A DNA stretch of 64,000 bases from Rotaria sordida (lineage: Eukaryota > Rotifera > Eurotatoria > Philodinida > Philodinidae), in contig CAJNOL010001026.1 of the NCBI GenBank assembly GCA_905250125.1, positions 20,252 through 84,251 on the forward strand, written 5' to 3'. How positions within the stretch are numbered: position 1 is the first letter of the stretch; each line of letters opens with the position of its first letter. The translations under genes and the position numbers were made by a program. The notes below the pieces were generated by a model. The model was not told the DNA's origin, made no database searches, and saw only the letters and a list, made by a program, of their open reading frames with translations. This document shows, piece after piece, positions 30,865 to 42,748 of the stretch.

Positions 30865-32406
30865 ATGAGTGGTGAAATTGCTCTTCGTCTAATTCGAGCT
30901 ATTCGTACTGGTACTGAATCAACCGTAATCAATGATTTATTTCAAAATAATACCAATAATCAATCTACTTCTTCAACAATATCAACTAATTCTTCAAATT
31001 CAAAGAATACAACAGTTGCTGATGAAATTGATATTGTTCCTTATAAATGTACATGTCCCTATTCAACTAGCTCAACTGATGGAAATGCAAATACTTTAGA
31101 AAGCCATTTAAAAAAATTAACAAAATTTGTTAAAAATATTCCATGTGATCGTCCTTGTCCAGTTAATCTTTATCGACATCTTCGAAATTATCATAAAGTT
31201 GATTTACAACATGCCAAAGATATAACACGAACAATAATGTTATCTAAAACAGTACAATCTGATGTTTTAAAACAAGGAAATATAGATGAAGTTTCAACAT
31301 CAATTAAAAAACGGATGAAATTACCAGTAAGAATAATAAAAAAAAAACTCCATGAGGAAGGGGAAGGAGATGATTAGTATTCTATATGGATACGACTTTT
31401 TGCAACCGAATCGGAGCTAATCGACATTCGGCAAATATTTACACAGTCATAGTACAGCTTTCAAACTTGTATTTTATATGAAAAAGTATACTATTCAGTT
31501 TCTTTTATAAATAACAACAAAAAAAAAGAGATCATCTGAAGTTCCACAAGAAATCTAAGTGATTCAAGATTCACTTGATGTCTTTCTTCTTTTAAAATCT
31601 GATCAATTTCGCTAAACATATGTTTGCTTGTTGCTGATAACGTTAGAATAGAATGTAGTGTTAGTGTCAAACGTCATAATTGTGGATATATGTACACAAA
31701 TGCTTTGTTATTATGATAATAAATGTTCACCTTTTCTGATAATTTATTTTCTCCTTCATGTATTCAGTTACTTCATCATATAACTTATCATCATATGCAG
31801 ATGAATTTCCATTAAAAAAACGAATTCTTGTAGTAAAACAAAATCGCTTTTCATTCCTGTAACTTGTTTTTTAAGTACTCGAATCGATTTTCACTCTTAT
31901 GCTTTTATATAAATAGCAATGCGAGAAAATAAAAATATCTCGAAACGTCGAGATTCCATTAATTGTCGAACGGGTACCCAACCCGGTTACATGACATTCA
32001 ATATGATTATGATTATGTTTTTTTATTATTTAGAAATCAACAAATGATTATGAATCAACAATACCTTTAGGTATATTCATTTAAAAAAAAAATGATTGCA
32101 TAAATTTTATTTTTGTTTAGTTCATGTGGATATGAATAGTGGTAAATCTGAAGGAAAAAGTATGAAATGATTAAAATAAAATTGTTTTTAATCTGTATTT
32201 TGGAATTTTAGATGAATCAATTGATTTTTTAATTGGAAATGAAAATCTTGATGAATGGGTAACGTTATTATTTATAAAAGAAATTTTTGTACATAAAAAT
32301 TTTTTCCTTTTAGGATCCTTCAATGATTTATGATAGTGAATCACTTTTTCTTTCATTTGACGAAGAAAGAATATGTGATAATGGTAGCATCGAAGGAAAC
32401 GTTTAA
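30865..32406 (+). CDS. Second protein with the CP...C...HLxxxH module
   Basis: Exons 30865-31326, 32034-32070, 32121-32159, 32212-32258 and 32314-32406 join in phase to give 225 aa. The first donor, CCA|GTAAGA, precedes an in-frame stop at 31377, so intron retention would give a 170-aa form. Residues about 20-55 are Ser/Thr/Asn-rich. The module reads CTCPYSTS, then LESHLKKL, then IPCDRPCPVNLYRHLRNYH followed by QHAKDITRTIM, close to module 2 of the gene at 28433-29393. The C-terminal exons encode an acidic tail (SEGKNESIDFL, NENLDEWDP, SFDEER) with no domain I recognise. The acidic tail after a putative nucleic-acid-binding module would suit a transcriptional regulator, but that is inference. 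Confidence 0.65.
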
Positions 32407-32608
32407 ATAAAATATCTGTGTGTTATGTTTGTTTTTTTCTCTTCTAAACTTTCTGAACAGTCTCTATGAGACGTGCGGTTCTAATCAGTTTTGCATATAT
32501 TTTTTTCGATTTTTCTAATGAATTGAACATGTTATTTTCCTTTTCGTATGCTTAATTCTAAAAATGCAAAAAAAAAACAAAATTAACGATCTAAAATATT
32601 GTTTTTAT

Positions 32609-35173
32609 TTAACCGTAATTCGCACGTTGAATACCATTTTGATCTGAAGAGAAAATTAGGAGATACAATAAGAAATGAATGACATAACTTACATGCTTCA
32701 ATACGTGATGTAGCTTCTTTTTTAAATTCATCTGTAAGTTTTTTTTCATAAGTTATTTCTTCAGTGATTCCTTCGATATCTAAATAAGGCAAAGATATTT
32801 TTTACCGAAAAAGAAAAAAATGAAAAATATTTACAAAGTTGTAATTGAGTGATTGTTAAAGTTTTCGGATCAACACAACCGATAGGTCCTTCAAGGTATG
32901 AATAGATTTTTAAAAATAGTTATGATTGGTGCTACTCACCATCATCAGTAGGCTTGAAATTAGGAAGAAAAGTTGTATTAGGTATATTTTGTGAATGGAT
33001 AGAATTAGTTTTTATAGCTAAACGACAGCATATTTAGAGTTGAATTTCACTCATCTTGGATCTATTAAAACGTTTTTTCACAATTTGCCAAGTAGAAGAA
33101 AGATTTACAATAACGAAGAATCTATCATATTTTACATTTTAATCCTACAGTGATTATGCTAACAGTGTTCGAATATTAATCAGATTAATATCTATGAAAT
33201 AATTTCACAATACTAAAAAGAATTTGGAGTTTTTATTCATGATTAACTGACGACGAAACCTCTTCAGATGTCTCTTCTGATTCCAATTGCTCTTTGCCTA
33301 TAGATACTACATAGTGTTATAATATAAATCCTAAACGTATTTAGGTTCCTATTAAGATTTGACTAAGCTAATGAATTTTTTAATATATCTATTTTCTAGA
33401 GGTCTCACATTTTCAGAAAGCTTGTATTTTCGAATTTTTATTTCAAACGTTGTGTATATAGAGAAGCCAACTAGACCAGCTTCCATAAAAAAAATCAGAT
33501 GTTTTGAACAAAATCTCTTCGAAAGATGAGACTTTCAAGATATAGACCTTTTTTCATGGAAATTAATCTAGTTGAGTTCTCTATATGTGCAAAGTTTCAA
33601 ATCAAAAGTCGAAAATATGAGTTTTTCGAATATGTGAACCCTCTAGAAAACAGATACGTGACAAATTCGATAGCTTAATCAAATCTCAATAGGATACCAA
33701 ATTCTTTTACGGTTTTGATTAGAATACTGTAGTATCTATAGGCAAAAAATCATGGAAATCGGAAGAGAATATTTGAAGAAGTGCCCTCGTAAGTGTGCTA
33801 TATTCATGCGATAACTAACCAGACTGTAATCCGTTGTTTGAATTCATATTGGACCCACGAGAAGGTTTCGATTAGACTAGAAAAGTTCTAAAAGAGTTCG
33901 TGTCAATGGGTCTGCGGAGCCGAGTTATGACCATTTTACTAATTTTTCGCCCATTTTTAGATATTTACTGAAAAATCAACTAATGAAATTTGGAACTGAA
34001 ATTTAGTCCACAGATAGACCTAAAGATCCTTAGAATAGTCTAAAAGTTTCAGCAGAAAACAAAAAGTTCATTTATTGGGAAATTGAATTTCCAACAAATG
34101 GTCGCTTGCCATAGAAATATCACAAAAATTGAGTTTACTTGAAACTTCAGCCTCTTGACAAAGGAACATTCTTTTCGGGTGAAGCTTTCAGAATATTCTA
34201 TGGATTATTAGACCTATCCATGGATAAAATTATAGGTCGAAAATTCAGTAAAACAGTCATAACTCGGCTCGTACTGTGAAAAAATAACGGAGATCAATGT
34301 TTCGAAATTCATTTTCTGTGATACATATATTCTTTGATAATGACTGTTACATTTAAAAATGAATTTCGATCTTAGAAAGCTTAAGTTCGTTTATATACTT
34401 AGTTTCTTTCTTTTAATGATAATGTACCGTCAATCTGAAACATTCGAATACTATTAATTGCCAAATTTGAAATTATATCAGGTCTATGCTCAGAAATAAA
34501 TCCGACAGGACGCTAAACTTATACAAAACTAGTTTTTGCATGAAGATTAACTAGTATAGTTAGATTTTCGAAGTACATTTTCACAGTCGAAATAGTACTT
34601 AAATGATACATCACATTTATAAATACACTTACTTTCTTTTGCTAATAATATTCCTTGATTATCTAGAAATATAATACTTTAAACAAAAGAAAAAAAAAGC
34701 TTCCATAGAATCTATCATACAAGCATTAATACGTGCATTTGAATCGTTTTTAATTCTTTCAAAATTATTTTTTTCTATATCAATTACTAATTAAACAAAA
34801 ATGAATTTATATTTCATTTAAAATTTTCTTACATTGAAGTATTTCGTTTTTATATTTATTGAGTTGTTCAATACTAAGTGATTTTGGATCAACACAAAAG
34901 AAATCATCTAAAGGGGAGAAAAAAAATATTTTCTCAATAAGTTTTTATCCTTTTCATAACTATACCTCGACTTTCCATTGGAATAGGAAATGATTTTGGT
35001 ACTTATAATCGAAAATTTCAATAAAAAAAAAAAATAATTAAAAATAATCTCTTACAAGATGATGATGTTGATAATAAAGCATTTGAATTCAATGGAATTT
35101 GTGGAGAAAAAAATCGAAGATGAGGTTGAACGACAGGTAATAAAAGTATAGGTCCTGATCGTAAAGGAAACAT
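32609..35173 (-). CDS. Small protein built from a duplicated exon set, all introns in phase 1
   Basis: Unrecognised family. Nine exons: 35173-35056, 35001-34966, 34907-34833, 34786-34721, 34662-34633, 33017-32940, 32888-32835, 32779-32693, 32643-32609; 192 aa. All eight introns are phase 1. The N-terminus (MFPLRSGPILLLPVVQPH) is hydrophobic and basic and could be a targeting peptide. Two repeats follow. Repeat 1 (exons 3-5) has CVDPKSLSIEQL, then FERIKNDSNARINAYNQGI. Repeat 2 (exons 7-9) has CVDPKTLTITQL, then FKKEATSRIEAYQNGI. Each starts with a Cys-Val-Asp-Pro motif and ends in a short helix. The long intron 33018-34632 holds two foldbacks. The start codon lies 93 bp from the divergent CP110-like gene. 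Role unknown; pairing with a centriolar gene is only suggestive. Confidence 0.7.
33245..33800. repeat. Foldback element in an intron, most complete family A copy
   Basis: Arms at about 33245-33500 and 33545-33800 are reverse complements from end to end. The outer parts share TATAGATACTACA with its complement and the inner parts AACTCAACTAGATT-type words. Core words are shared with the copies near 1.75 and 13.1 kb. It lies in the intron 33018-34632. Confidence 0.8.
33840..34300. repeat. Second foldback in the same intron
   Basis: Left arm about 33895-34070 and right arm about 34140-34290 share GAGCCGAGTTATGACC-type words, TTTTACT, and ATTCTATGGA/TCCTTAGAATAG blocks in inverted order. It is directly adjacent to the family A copy and has no coding capacity. 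Confidence 0.75.
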
Positions 35174-35266
35174 AGTGATAAAAATGAAAGATAATAGATA
35201 AAAAAGAATTTCTTTGCTTAGTAACGAAAAATAAAAAAGAATGAAAGAGTTTTCTTTTTTTTTCAG
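35174..35266. promoter_or_regulatory. 93-bp divergent intergenic region, probable bidirectional promoter
   Basis: Only 93 bp separate the start codon of the minus-strand phase-1 gene from that of the plus-strand CP110-like gene. A pyrimidine tract and AG lie directly before the plus-strand ATG. Because of this an upstream leader exon or trans-splicing is possible, and the transcription start may lie elsewhere. Confidence 0.45.
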
Positions 35267-38200
35267 ATGGAACAATTTATTGAAAGACTTGATACTCTTC
35301 TTGATAATGATCCATTTAGTGATGTTGATTGGAAATCATTATCACATAATGATTGCGAAGTTAGTTAATCATATTTAATCGATTTCTTATTGTAAAATCT
35401 TTGTTTTTTTTTCTATTTATAGTTATTAGAAAAATATCGTTTAAGACATCTCGAAGAACGAAAACGAATACGAGAAGAAAGAAAAACAAAGAGTGTAATT
35501 TAAATAAAAGAACCTTGCTGAATTTGGTGATCTATCTTGAAACGGGATACCATATATGTGGGTTTGTAGAGTAATTTTTGGCACTTCAAATGGTGTATAA
35601 GAAATCAAGTTTTTTTCAAATTTTGATGTGCTATGAGTCCATATACTGATTATAATCCTTGATAAATATATATATATATATGGTACTTATACACGTTATG
35701 GTCTCTAAGATATTCTAAGATGAGCTTATGCAAATTTTGTATTTTAATGTCAATTTGATACAGTTATAGGTACCCTTTGATTTTCTATAATCAGTAGTTT
35801 TTATCGTTGCTTTATTCCCAATTAAAACTGGTTCCTATTGTTAGATTTAAGTTATTTCTTGACTATATGATATTCCAGTATGTTCAACTCTGTGCCACCG
35901 AGCAAGAATAAAACTATCTTAAAAATTGCACACTATCGAGCTCTATATATTTTAAAGATAAAATCTTTCAAAACAGCAAGGACTAATTGTCAACTTGCAA
36001 GATTGTCTCCTAGAATACCCTATTTTCCTACATGAAGGGGAAATGTCTAGCAGATAAACGTAGTGGTGAATCAGATGATAGTCTTCCAACAGAAATTCGT
36101 TGTTGATTGCCATATTTTGAAGAACTTCAATAAAAATGTATGACAACACAAGGAGAATATCTGTTATGTAATGTTGGAAAATACTAAATGTAGTATGTGT
36201 AGATATTTCCGACACTTTCGAAATACTGATAATTTTCTGTGTCAACAAAGGAAAACTACTCTATAGGCTATTTCTACTTATTTTTGATTGATTTGGTATT
36301 TATACTATCCCCAGATTTTGAGAAATATTCGAAGTGGTATATATACCACGCCCGGGACTAAAGAGTGAAAATATATAATGCTCGATAGTGTACCATTTTT
36401 GAGATAGTTTCTTGTTCTGTGGCACAGAATTGAACATACTGGAATATCATATAGTCAAGAAATAACTTAAATCTAACAGTATGGACCATTTTTAATTGGA
36501 AATAAAACAACAATGAAAACTATTGATTATAGAAAATCAAAGGGTACCTAAAACTGTATCAAATTGATATTAAATATAAAATTTGTATAAGCTCATCTTA
36601 GAACATCTTAAAGACCATAATATGTATGAATACCATATATATATACGTATATTTATCAAGGATTATAATCAGTATACGGACTCATAGCACATCAAAATTT
36701 GAAGAAAACTTGATTTCTTATATACTATTCGATGTGTCACAAATTACTCTACAAAACTGTATATTTAGTACCCCGTTTTAAGACAGATCACTAAATCTGG
36801 CAAGGTCCTTTCGTTCTTCTTAAATTTCTTTTTTTAGTTCCAAGAAATAATGGAAGATCTTCTTCAAGCATTATCGAATAAACCCGACATCTCATCATTC
36901 TATCGTACACTTGATGATCCATTATTAACAACAGTAAATAAATCATCTTCTGAAATCATTGAATGTTCTTTTTTTTATTTGCTTTTTCTTTTTAATTAAA
37001 GAATTCCATAAATAAAGATGTTCATACAATTGAATTAGATACTTCCGATGATGAACAAGATGATCTCGAACATTGTACAACATGGATTGATCCAAGTAAA
37101 AGCATTGGTCGATCTGTAACTAGTGATGAACTTAAAACATCAACTTATGTTGTTTATCCATTAATAAAATCTCCAGGCGTTCCTGAGACATCAAGAAAAA
37201 TTCATCGTTATACAGATCAATCTCGTCGAAATACTTACACACTCCAAAATTCATCATCTGATGATAATGGTAATAATAATAATAATAATAATAATGAAAA
37301 ACAATTAATGAATGCAAAACAAGAATATGTTCATCTTAATAGTCAAGGTTTTGATCCACAACAACAAGAAAATCTTTTTAATAGTGTTAAAGATGCACGA
37401 TCAACATTTTCAGTTTCACAAAAATGCTTTCGATTTACTCATCAAGTAATAAATAAAAAAAGAAAAATAAATTCAAATCATCATTGTATTTGTTTTTGTT
37501 TTGAAGGAAGCACAAAATATCCTTTATAAAAAGTTAGGAGCTTTTATCAAAGGACATCTTACAAGACAATTATTTCGTACAGAACATGTTAAAAGATTAA
37601 TTCAAACATTAAATGTAAATTTTTCTAAACAAAAATATTTATTGATTATTTGTTTTTAATAAAGGATACAAGAAAATTTGCTGTTGATTTTCAAACACAA
37701 TGTTTAGAAACCAAAACTAAACTTGATCTAGATGATATTAATATAATTGATCAATTAATTAAACAAGTAGATCAAATAAAAATCTATACAAATTATTGAA
37801 TTAATTTATTTAATTTAGGTTGAATCAATATTAGATGAAATTCATGCAATATTTGGACGATATGCATCTACTCGTCAAATATCAATGATTATTCGTCATG
37901 AACAATCACAAAAAATGCGAACTATAAGAGTTTGTTTTTATTCAAATTCTTAAATCATAAGAAAAACAAATTTTTTTTTTGTTCTAGACAAATCAACAAA
38001 TAGCAAAAGATTTTTCTTTAGAACGACCAATTATTGATCCTTTACCAACTTCAACTGTAAAAAATGATAATTTACAACAACAATCAGAATATCGGTTTGT
38101 TTAATTATCACTTTCTTTAAAAACTTTTTTCTTTTTGTTTTATTTATTTAAGACGACCACAGAATATTCGTCGTCATGTCACAGCGGTACCTAATCGTTC

Positions 38201-38466
38201 TGCTCAATCGACAATAAAGACTCAAGCTCGTCCATTAAAAAAAGCCACATCTTTACAAAGGAAATCTCGTCCATTAAATTCAAATAATAATGAATCGACA
38301 TCAAGTAAATCAATAATGTTTCTTTTCTTATTGTTTTTTTTTCTTTCTTGATTTAGACCGTCCTCGTTCAAGTTCTACTATTACTACTACTAATAATAAT
38401 AATATATTTCGTCCTCCTCTGCGTCATGCGCCGGCCAGTCCTCTATTTAGAAATCGTTTAAAATAA
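35267..38466 (+). CDS. CP110-like centriolar protein
   Basis: Ten exons join in phase to give 464 aa: 35267-35359, 35423-35494, 36838-36933, 37002-37445, 37507-37614, 37665-37766, 37819-37929, 37988-38094, 38153-38304, 38357-38466. The diagnostic part is KLGAFIKGHLTRQLFRTEHV followed by LIQTLNDTRKFAVDFQ (about residues 242-285). It aligns with the vertebrate CP110 block of the form KGxLTRRLxQTEKxKxLRQTxxDTxEF. After it comes an IHAIFGRYASTRQISMI helix, the counterpart of the CP110 IHDIF segment. The N-terminus has a Leu-rich charged helix (LLEKYRLRHLEERKRIREERK). CP110 caps centrioles and restrains cilium formation; this protein is about half the vertebrate length. The second intron carries a 1.3 kb DNA element, and its donor AGT|GTAATT is followed in frame by TAA, so unspliced RNA would be truncated after about 57 codons. 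Confidence 0.82.
35505..36815. mobile_element. 1.3 kb non-autonomous DNA element with roughly 440-bp terminal inverted repeats
   Basis: Left arm 35505-35945, right arm 36365-36815. The tips read AAGAACCTTGCTGAATTTGG on the left and, as the complement on the right, AAGGACCTTGCCAGATTTAG. The arms stay alignable for their full length (TGTGCCAC, ATATGATATTCCAGTATGTT, AATCAAAGGGTACC). The centre is about 420 bp; a minus-strand frame there (35952-36248) has no transposase motifs. The element fills most of the second intron of the CP110-like gene. I cannot define a target duplication by eye. Confidence 0.87.
37268..37295. repeat. AAT microsatellite inside the CP110-like coding exon
   Basis: A run of AAT/GAT triplets gives poly-Asn (GNNNNNNNNE) in the fourth exon of the CP110-like gene. 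It is translated and in frame, so length changes would alter only a linker. Confidence 0.8.
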
Positions 38467-40242
38467 ATGTATGTCAAACAGATAATTTGATGCTACATGC
38501 ATGTAACTAGTTGCTCTGAATAACAACAAACTGTTCGTTGTATGTATAAATAAATAAATATATATGTATATGTGCATGTTCGTTGCATATCATCTCAAAA
38601 AGAATGCATGCACGCTTGCTGTTTCACTCATCGCATCATAATAAACTGTCTTCGATGGCATCAGCTACAGCATTTCAGCAAGAATAACAAAAAAAAAAAG
38701 GAACATCAGCACCAAACGTTCTGATTGTCAACAAAAAAGAACTCGAATGCGCAACTAATTTTATATTTATTATATGTCCTAGAAAAAAAAAGGTCGATAA
38801 GAACAAATGACACTACTTCCCACATGATACGATTGATCTTTTTCATCCTTGATATATATGTATGTATACTACTTGTTGGTCATAAAGTAACAAAGTCACT
38901 TGATTCATATTAAGAACTATGGATTGAGTTGAAACTATATAATGATGTAACTGAGAATGACGAATCTTTATTTAAACTGAGGTAGTAGAAAACTTAAATG
39001 ATCAAATTTCACGCATGATACAAGGTTTAAAAGTGTATATATGCATGCAATTCAAAGGTCAATCATCATGTTATCATTATATATAGAATAAAAGAAATTT
39101 AAAAAAGCGACCAATATTCATTGCTCTATAATCTATAATAATAATTGCAAACTATTGAACCATTAACTTCCTTTTTTTTCTTGTTGTACCTCAATGATTA
39201 TTTCTTTTTTTTTCTATAAAGAAAAAAAATGTGTCAAAATTTTCGTTTTCTTTATTGACTTCAATGATAGAAAAATGACAAAAGCAAAACACATCTGCCA
39301 AGGTTCATAATCAATCATATTTTTCTTTAAGTGAATATCGTTGTTTTTTATTAATCTTTTTTTTTGCCTTCAATCTAGTGAGTAATGCCATTAGCCAAAA
39401 GTTTATTTTCTCTTCACAAATGCATCAAGCACACGAGAGAGAGAGAGGGGGAGAGAAAGAAAGCGAAAAGATGAGAAAGAGAGAACGAGCAAGTTTTTCT
39501 GCTTGTCATGATCATCTTTCTTTTGCTCTCTCTCTCTCTCTCTCTTCGTTTATTCATTCATTCATTCATTCACTCAATCATTTCTTCTAGTTAATATTAA
39601 AAAAAAATGATTAACATACAACGATTAGTTAACAGATAGTCTATTACTCTTATTTTATTAAACAATGATAGCCATTATTATTTTAATTTAATTATGAATT
39701 CAACAATAAATTACTTTTTAGGTAAAGTTTTTCTTCATTATTTTGTTCCTCCCCTAGTTCATATTCAATAGATAAGATAATAAATGAGTCTGTCGATGTC
39801 TATAGCGATAATGAAGGCTCTTACTTTTCGACACATTTCTATTCTTCCTGTGATAACTAGACATCTGTACAATTCATCAATGTCTCTGTTAGTGAGAGAG
39901 ATGAGCAACAAACTAATTGTGATAGATGACTATATTGTCTTTGTTATCCTGTCACATAGAAGTTCGAACTTAATTAATCCATATCATTTTTGAGAAGGGA
40001 AGAGTTGAGTTGAGTTGAATATATGTCGTATTATTCTCATACAAAAGGTTAATTCTATGTGAACAAAAAAAAAAACCAAAAATGCCACGAATATTTTGTT
40101 TGTACGATTGACCCTTCGTTTACATAGAGTCTTGTCATCATTAGCCATTATATGCAATGCTGAGTAGAATCAGTAAACGTGAGCGGATCAACTTCATCTC
40201 TTTTATCCATTGTTTATTCTCTATGTTTTAGTAACCCAACTA
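38467..40242. other. Intergenic, low-complexity rich
   Basis: Holds the 3' end of the CP110-like gene (several AATAAA near 38545-38560) and the upstream region of the Ig gene. Simple repeats include GAGA runs near 39435-39480, CT near 39525-39545 and ATTC near 39552-39572. The short frames here follow the simple repeats and are not supported as genes. Confidence 0.6.
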
Positions 40243-41160
40243 ATGATAATGATTCATGGATTGATAACAGCTGTTATTTCAAATAAATTTCCAGAAATTT
40301 TAACTCAAACATATAATCAAACATTAAATATATCAGATACAGCTATTTTAACATGTCATGTTAAAAATTTAGGTAATCATCATGTAACATGGCTTAAATA
40401 TGATTCAAATACATTAACATATTTGCCATTAACTGTTGGTGAACAAGTATTTTATTCTGATACACGTTATTTTGTATCATCATATTCAACATCATTAGAT
40501 AATTCATATTGGAATTTAGAAATCTCAAATTTAAAATTATCCGATGAAGGTATATATGAATGTAAAATATCAAATCGTCGTGGTAGTGTATCAATACAAA
40601 TTTATTTACAAATACAAATACCAATGACAATAAAACCTTCACGTTTATATGTTGAACCAGGCTCATCTGTTGAATTAGATTGTACAATATATAATATAAA
40701 TACATCATCAATAACATGGCATTTTTCAAGTTTAAATCATACAAATAAATATAATATTTATCATTATGATATATATGAAAAATATCATAATGAAAAAAAT
40801 ATTTCTAAATCACAATTAATTATACGTCATGCACAACCATATCATTCTGGTTTATGGACATGTACCTATAAAAGACAACGAAGAAGTGCAAAAATTTTTG
40901 TTGAAAAAGGTTTGTTGAGAAAAGCCAGATAAGCAGAGAATGTCAAGATATATCGTTTCTTTTTTCTTTCTCATTAAATAATCAAGGGCATACATTCTCA
41001 AATATTCTTTTGTCTGGTTTTTTTTTTAGGTGCATTACAACATCATCATCAACAGCAACGTCTTGTATCAAATAATCATTCTTCTTTTTCTATTCAATGT
41101 ACCATGAGTTTGATCTTATTTACACTTCTCCTTGGTCATCATATGACCTATAGAATATGA
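40243..41160 (+). CDS. Secreted or GPI-anchored protein with two Ig domains
   Basis: Exons 40243-40909 and 41030-41160 (265 aa) join at phase 1. The start gives a short hydrophobic leader (MIMIHGLITAVIS). An AG acceptor at 40229-40230 suggests an upstream exon may extend it. Ig domain 1 (about residues 20-120) has AILTCHV, a WLKY Trp and SDEGIYECKISN. Ig domain 2 (about 125-215) has VELDC, ITWHF and HSGLWTCTY. Both therefore keep the Cys-Trp-DxGxYxC pattern. The C-terminus is a hydrophobic stretch (MSLILFTLLLGHHM) right at the end, the layout of a GPI-attachment signal, after a His/Gln-rich spacer. This architecture resembles lachesin/IgLON-type surface adhesion proteins, but with two rather than three domains. 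Several NxS/T sites suggest N-glycosylation. Ligand unknown. Confidence 0.82.
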
Positions 41161-42053
41161 CACATATATACATATTCTCAAATCATCAATGAACAGTATA
41201 TATCAACAGTCAGATCAATCGACATATATATGTGTGTGTGTGTGTGGTGTATGCGTATCTAACAACTCTTATTATATGTTTTTCCTTTTGCTTTTTTTTT
41301 TCTTCGATAAACGATCGACAACTTATAGACTTTTATATACGATAACAATTAATGAAAGAAATTGTCGAGACACTAGTCGTGCGTAGTTGTAGTCAATTAT
41401 CGCTACAGGGTGCCTTTTTTTCTTTTTATGTCTGAACTAGAAAATATATCAGGTAAAATAGATTTCTATTTAAATATAAATACTTATTTATCTTAATTAA
41501 AAGAAGAGTACGTTAATAAATAAAGATTTGTTTTAATTGACTTGTTCAATGATACTTAAGACTCTTGTTTTATTTTTTTTTTTTTTGATGATGATGTAAT
41601 TATATGTTTATATTATCATGTACATTCCACTCATCGATTTGGGAGATTTTAATTTGTATTTGCACAGATGTACGAATATAGTTCGCGTGTCAATTGTTCA
41701 TACATCGAAATAATAGAATGAATGAACGATGAATGGATAGATAACAATGTCAACAGAAAAATAAAACAGAAAGAAAAAGGGAAAATCTGATGCCAAAATG
41801 AGATTTATTTTCCAGATGTTTCAAAGATTTTGTTTCACTATATTTATGTTTATCTTTTGGATAAAGAAAAAATTAAATTTTTGTATTGTTCTATTGAATC
41901 ATTTCAATGGATAACATCTGTTTTCCAAAGTTTATAACATTTAATGACATCTCTCAAAAATAAATCTAATTGGTAGTTTTATGTTTAGTTTGATAAGTCC
42001 ATCTTGATCTTTCTCCGCAATAATTATTTAATAAATTATACGATAATATAACA
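41161..42053. other. Intergenic, nothing recognised
   Basis: About 0.9 kb between two same-strand genes. It has a TG run near 41230-41246 and AATAAA-type signals near 41515-41523. No gene is supportable. Confidence 0.55.
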
Positions 42054-42748
42054 ATGAATCGATTTGCAGTAAGTGTATCTATATGAATCTTTTATCATAT
42101 TAATATTTATTTTGTAGCAATCATTGATTAAAACAACTTTATTTCAATTTAAAAATGTAAATTTAATTGGACGTCAAAGTTTAGCTTTTATTTCAACAAC
42201 TAATGATGATAAAACAAAGAAATTATTTGATTTAATTAAAGATATTCGTTATGCTATGATGTAAATTATAATTGATTTTAATAATAAATTTATTTCTATA
42301 AAAATATTTTAGTACAACAATTGAATCAGATAAGAGTCTTCGTTCACGGCCAATGGCAAGTCGTCAAGCCGAAACTTGGGATGGTACATTATGGTTTTTT
42401 ACTAAACGATCTTCTCCTAAAGTTAAAGAAGTTAAACAAAATCTTGATCAAGTTAATGTATCTTATGGAGATCCAAATAAAATGTCATTTGTTTCTGTTA
42501 GTGGTAAAGCTGAATTTGTTGATGATAAAGCTAAATTAAAAGAACTTTGGTCATCCTATTTAAAAGTATTTTTTCCTCAAGGATTAGATGATCCAGATTT
42601 AATATTAATGAAAGTAACAGTTAATTATGGTGAATATTGGGATTCGCCCAGTAGTAAAATGGTACAATTATATTCAATGGCTAAAGCCGCAGTAACTAAA
42701 AATCCTCAAGCTCTAGGTGAAAATGAAAAAATTGATATTCAGAAGTAA
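42054..42748 (+). CDS. PNPOx-like general stress protein (split-barrel flavin-binding fold), probably mitochondrial
   Basis: Exons 42054-42068, 42118-42260 and 42313-42748 join in phase to 197 aa. From about residue 45 the protein follows the pattern of the pyridoxamine 5'-phosphate oxidase-like general stress protein family: LIKDIRYAMITTI, SRPMASRQAE, GTLWFFT, KMSFVSVSGKAE, LWSSYLKVFFPQGLDDPDL and VNYGEYWD. Known members are mostly bacterial, with relatives in fungi; they bind flavin or similar cofactors and respond to oxidative or light stress. The first 40 residues have Arg/Lys, Ser/Thr and hydrophobics with no acidic residue until TNDD, which looks like a mitochondrial presequence. Two short introns and host-like AT-rich codons show it is a resident nuclear gene. 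Bacterial or fungal origin by transfer is an inference. The next gene starts only 136 bp downstream. Confidence 0.88.

Noticed and set aside
35952-36248. 98-codon frame in the centre of the TIR element, considered as a transposase
   Set aside because: It shows no DDE-type motifs and no helix-turn-helix, and is far too short; the element looks non-autonomous.
40394-40744. Minus-strand 116-codon frame opposite the Ig gene
   Set aside because: It is the shadow of the plus-strand Ig coding exon, rich in Leu, Met and Tyr as expected from complementing AT-rich codons, with no domain.
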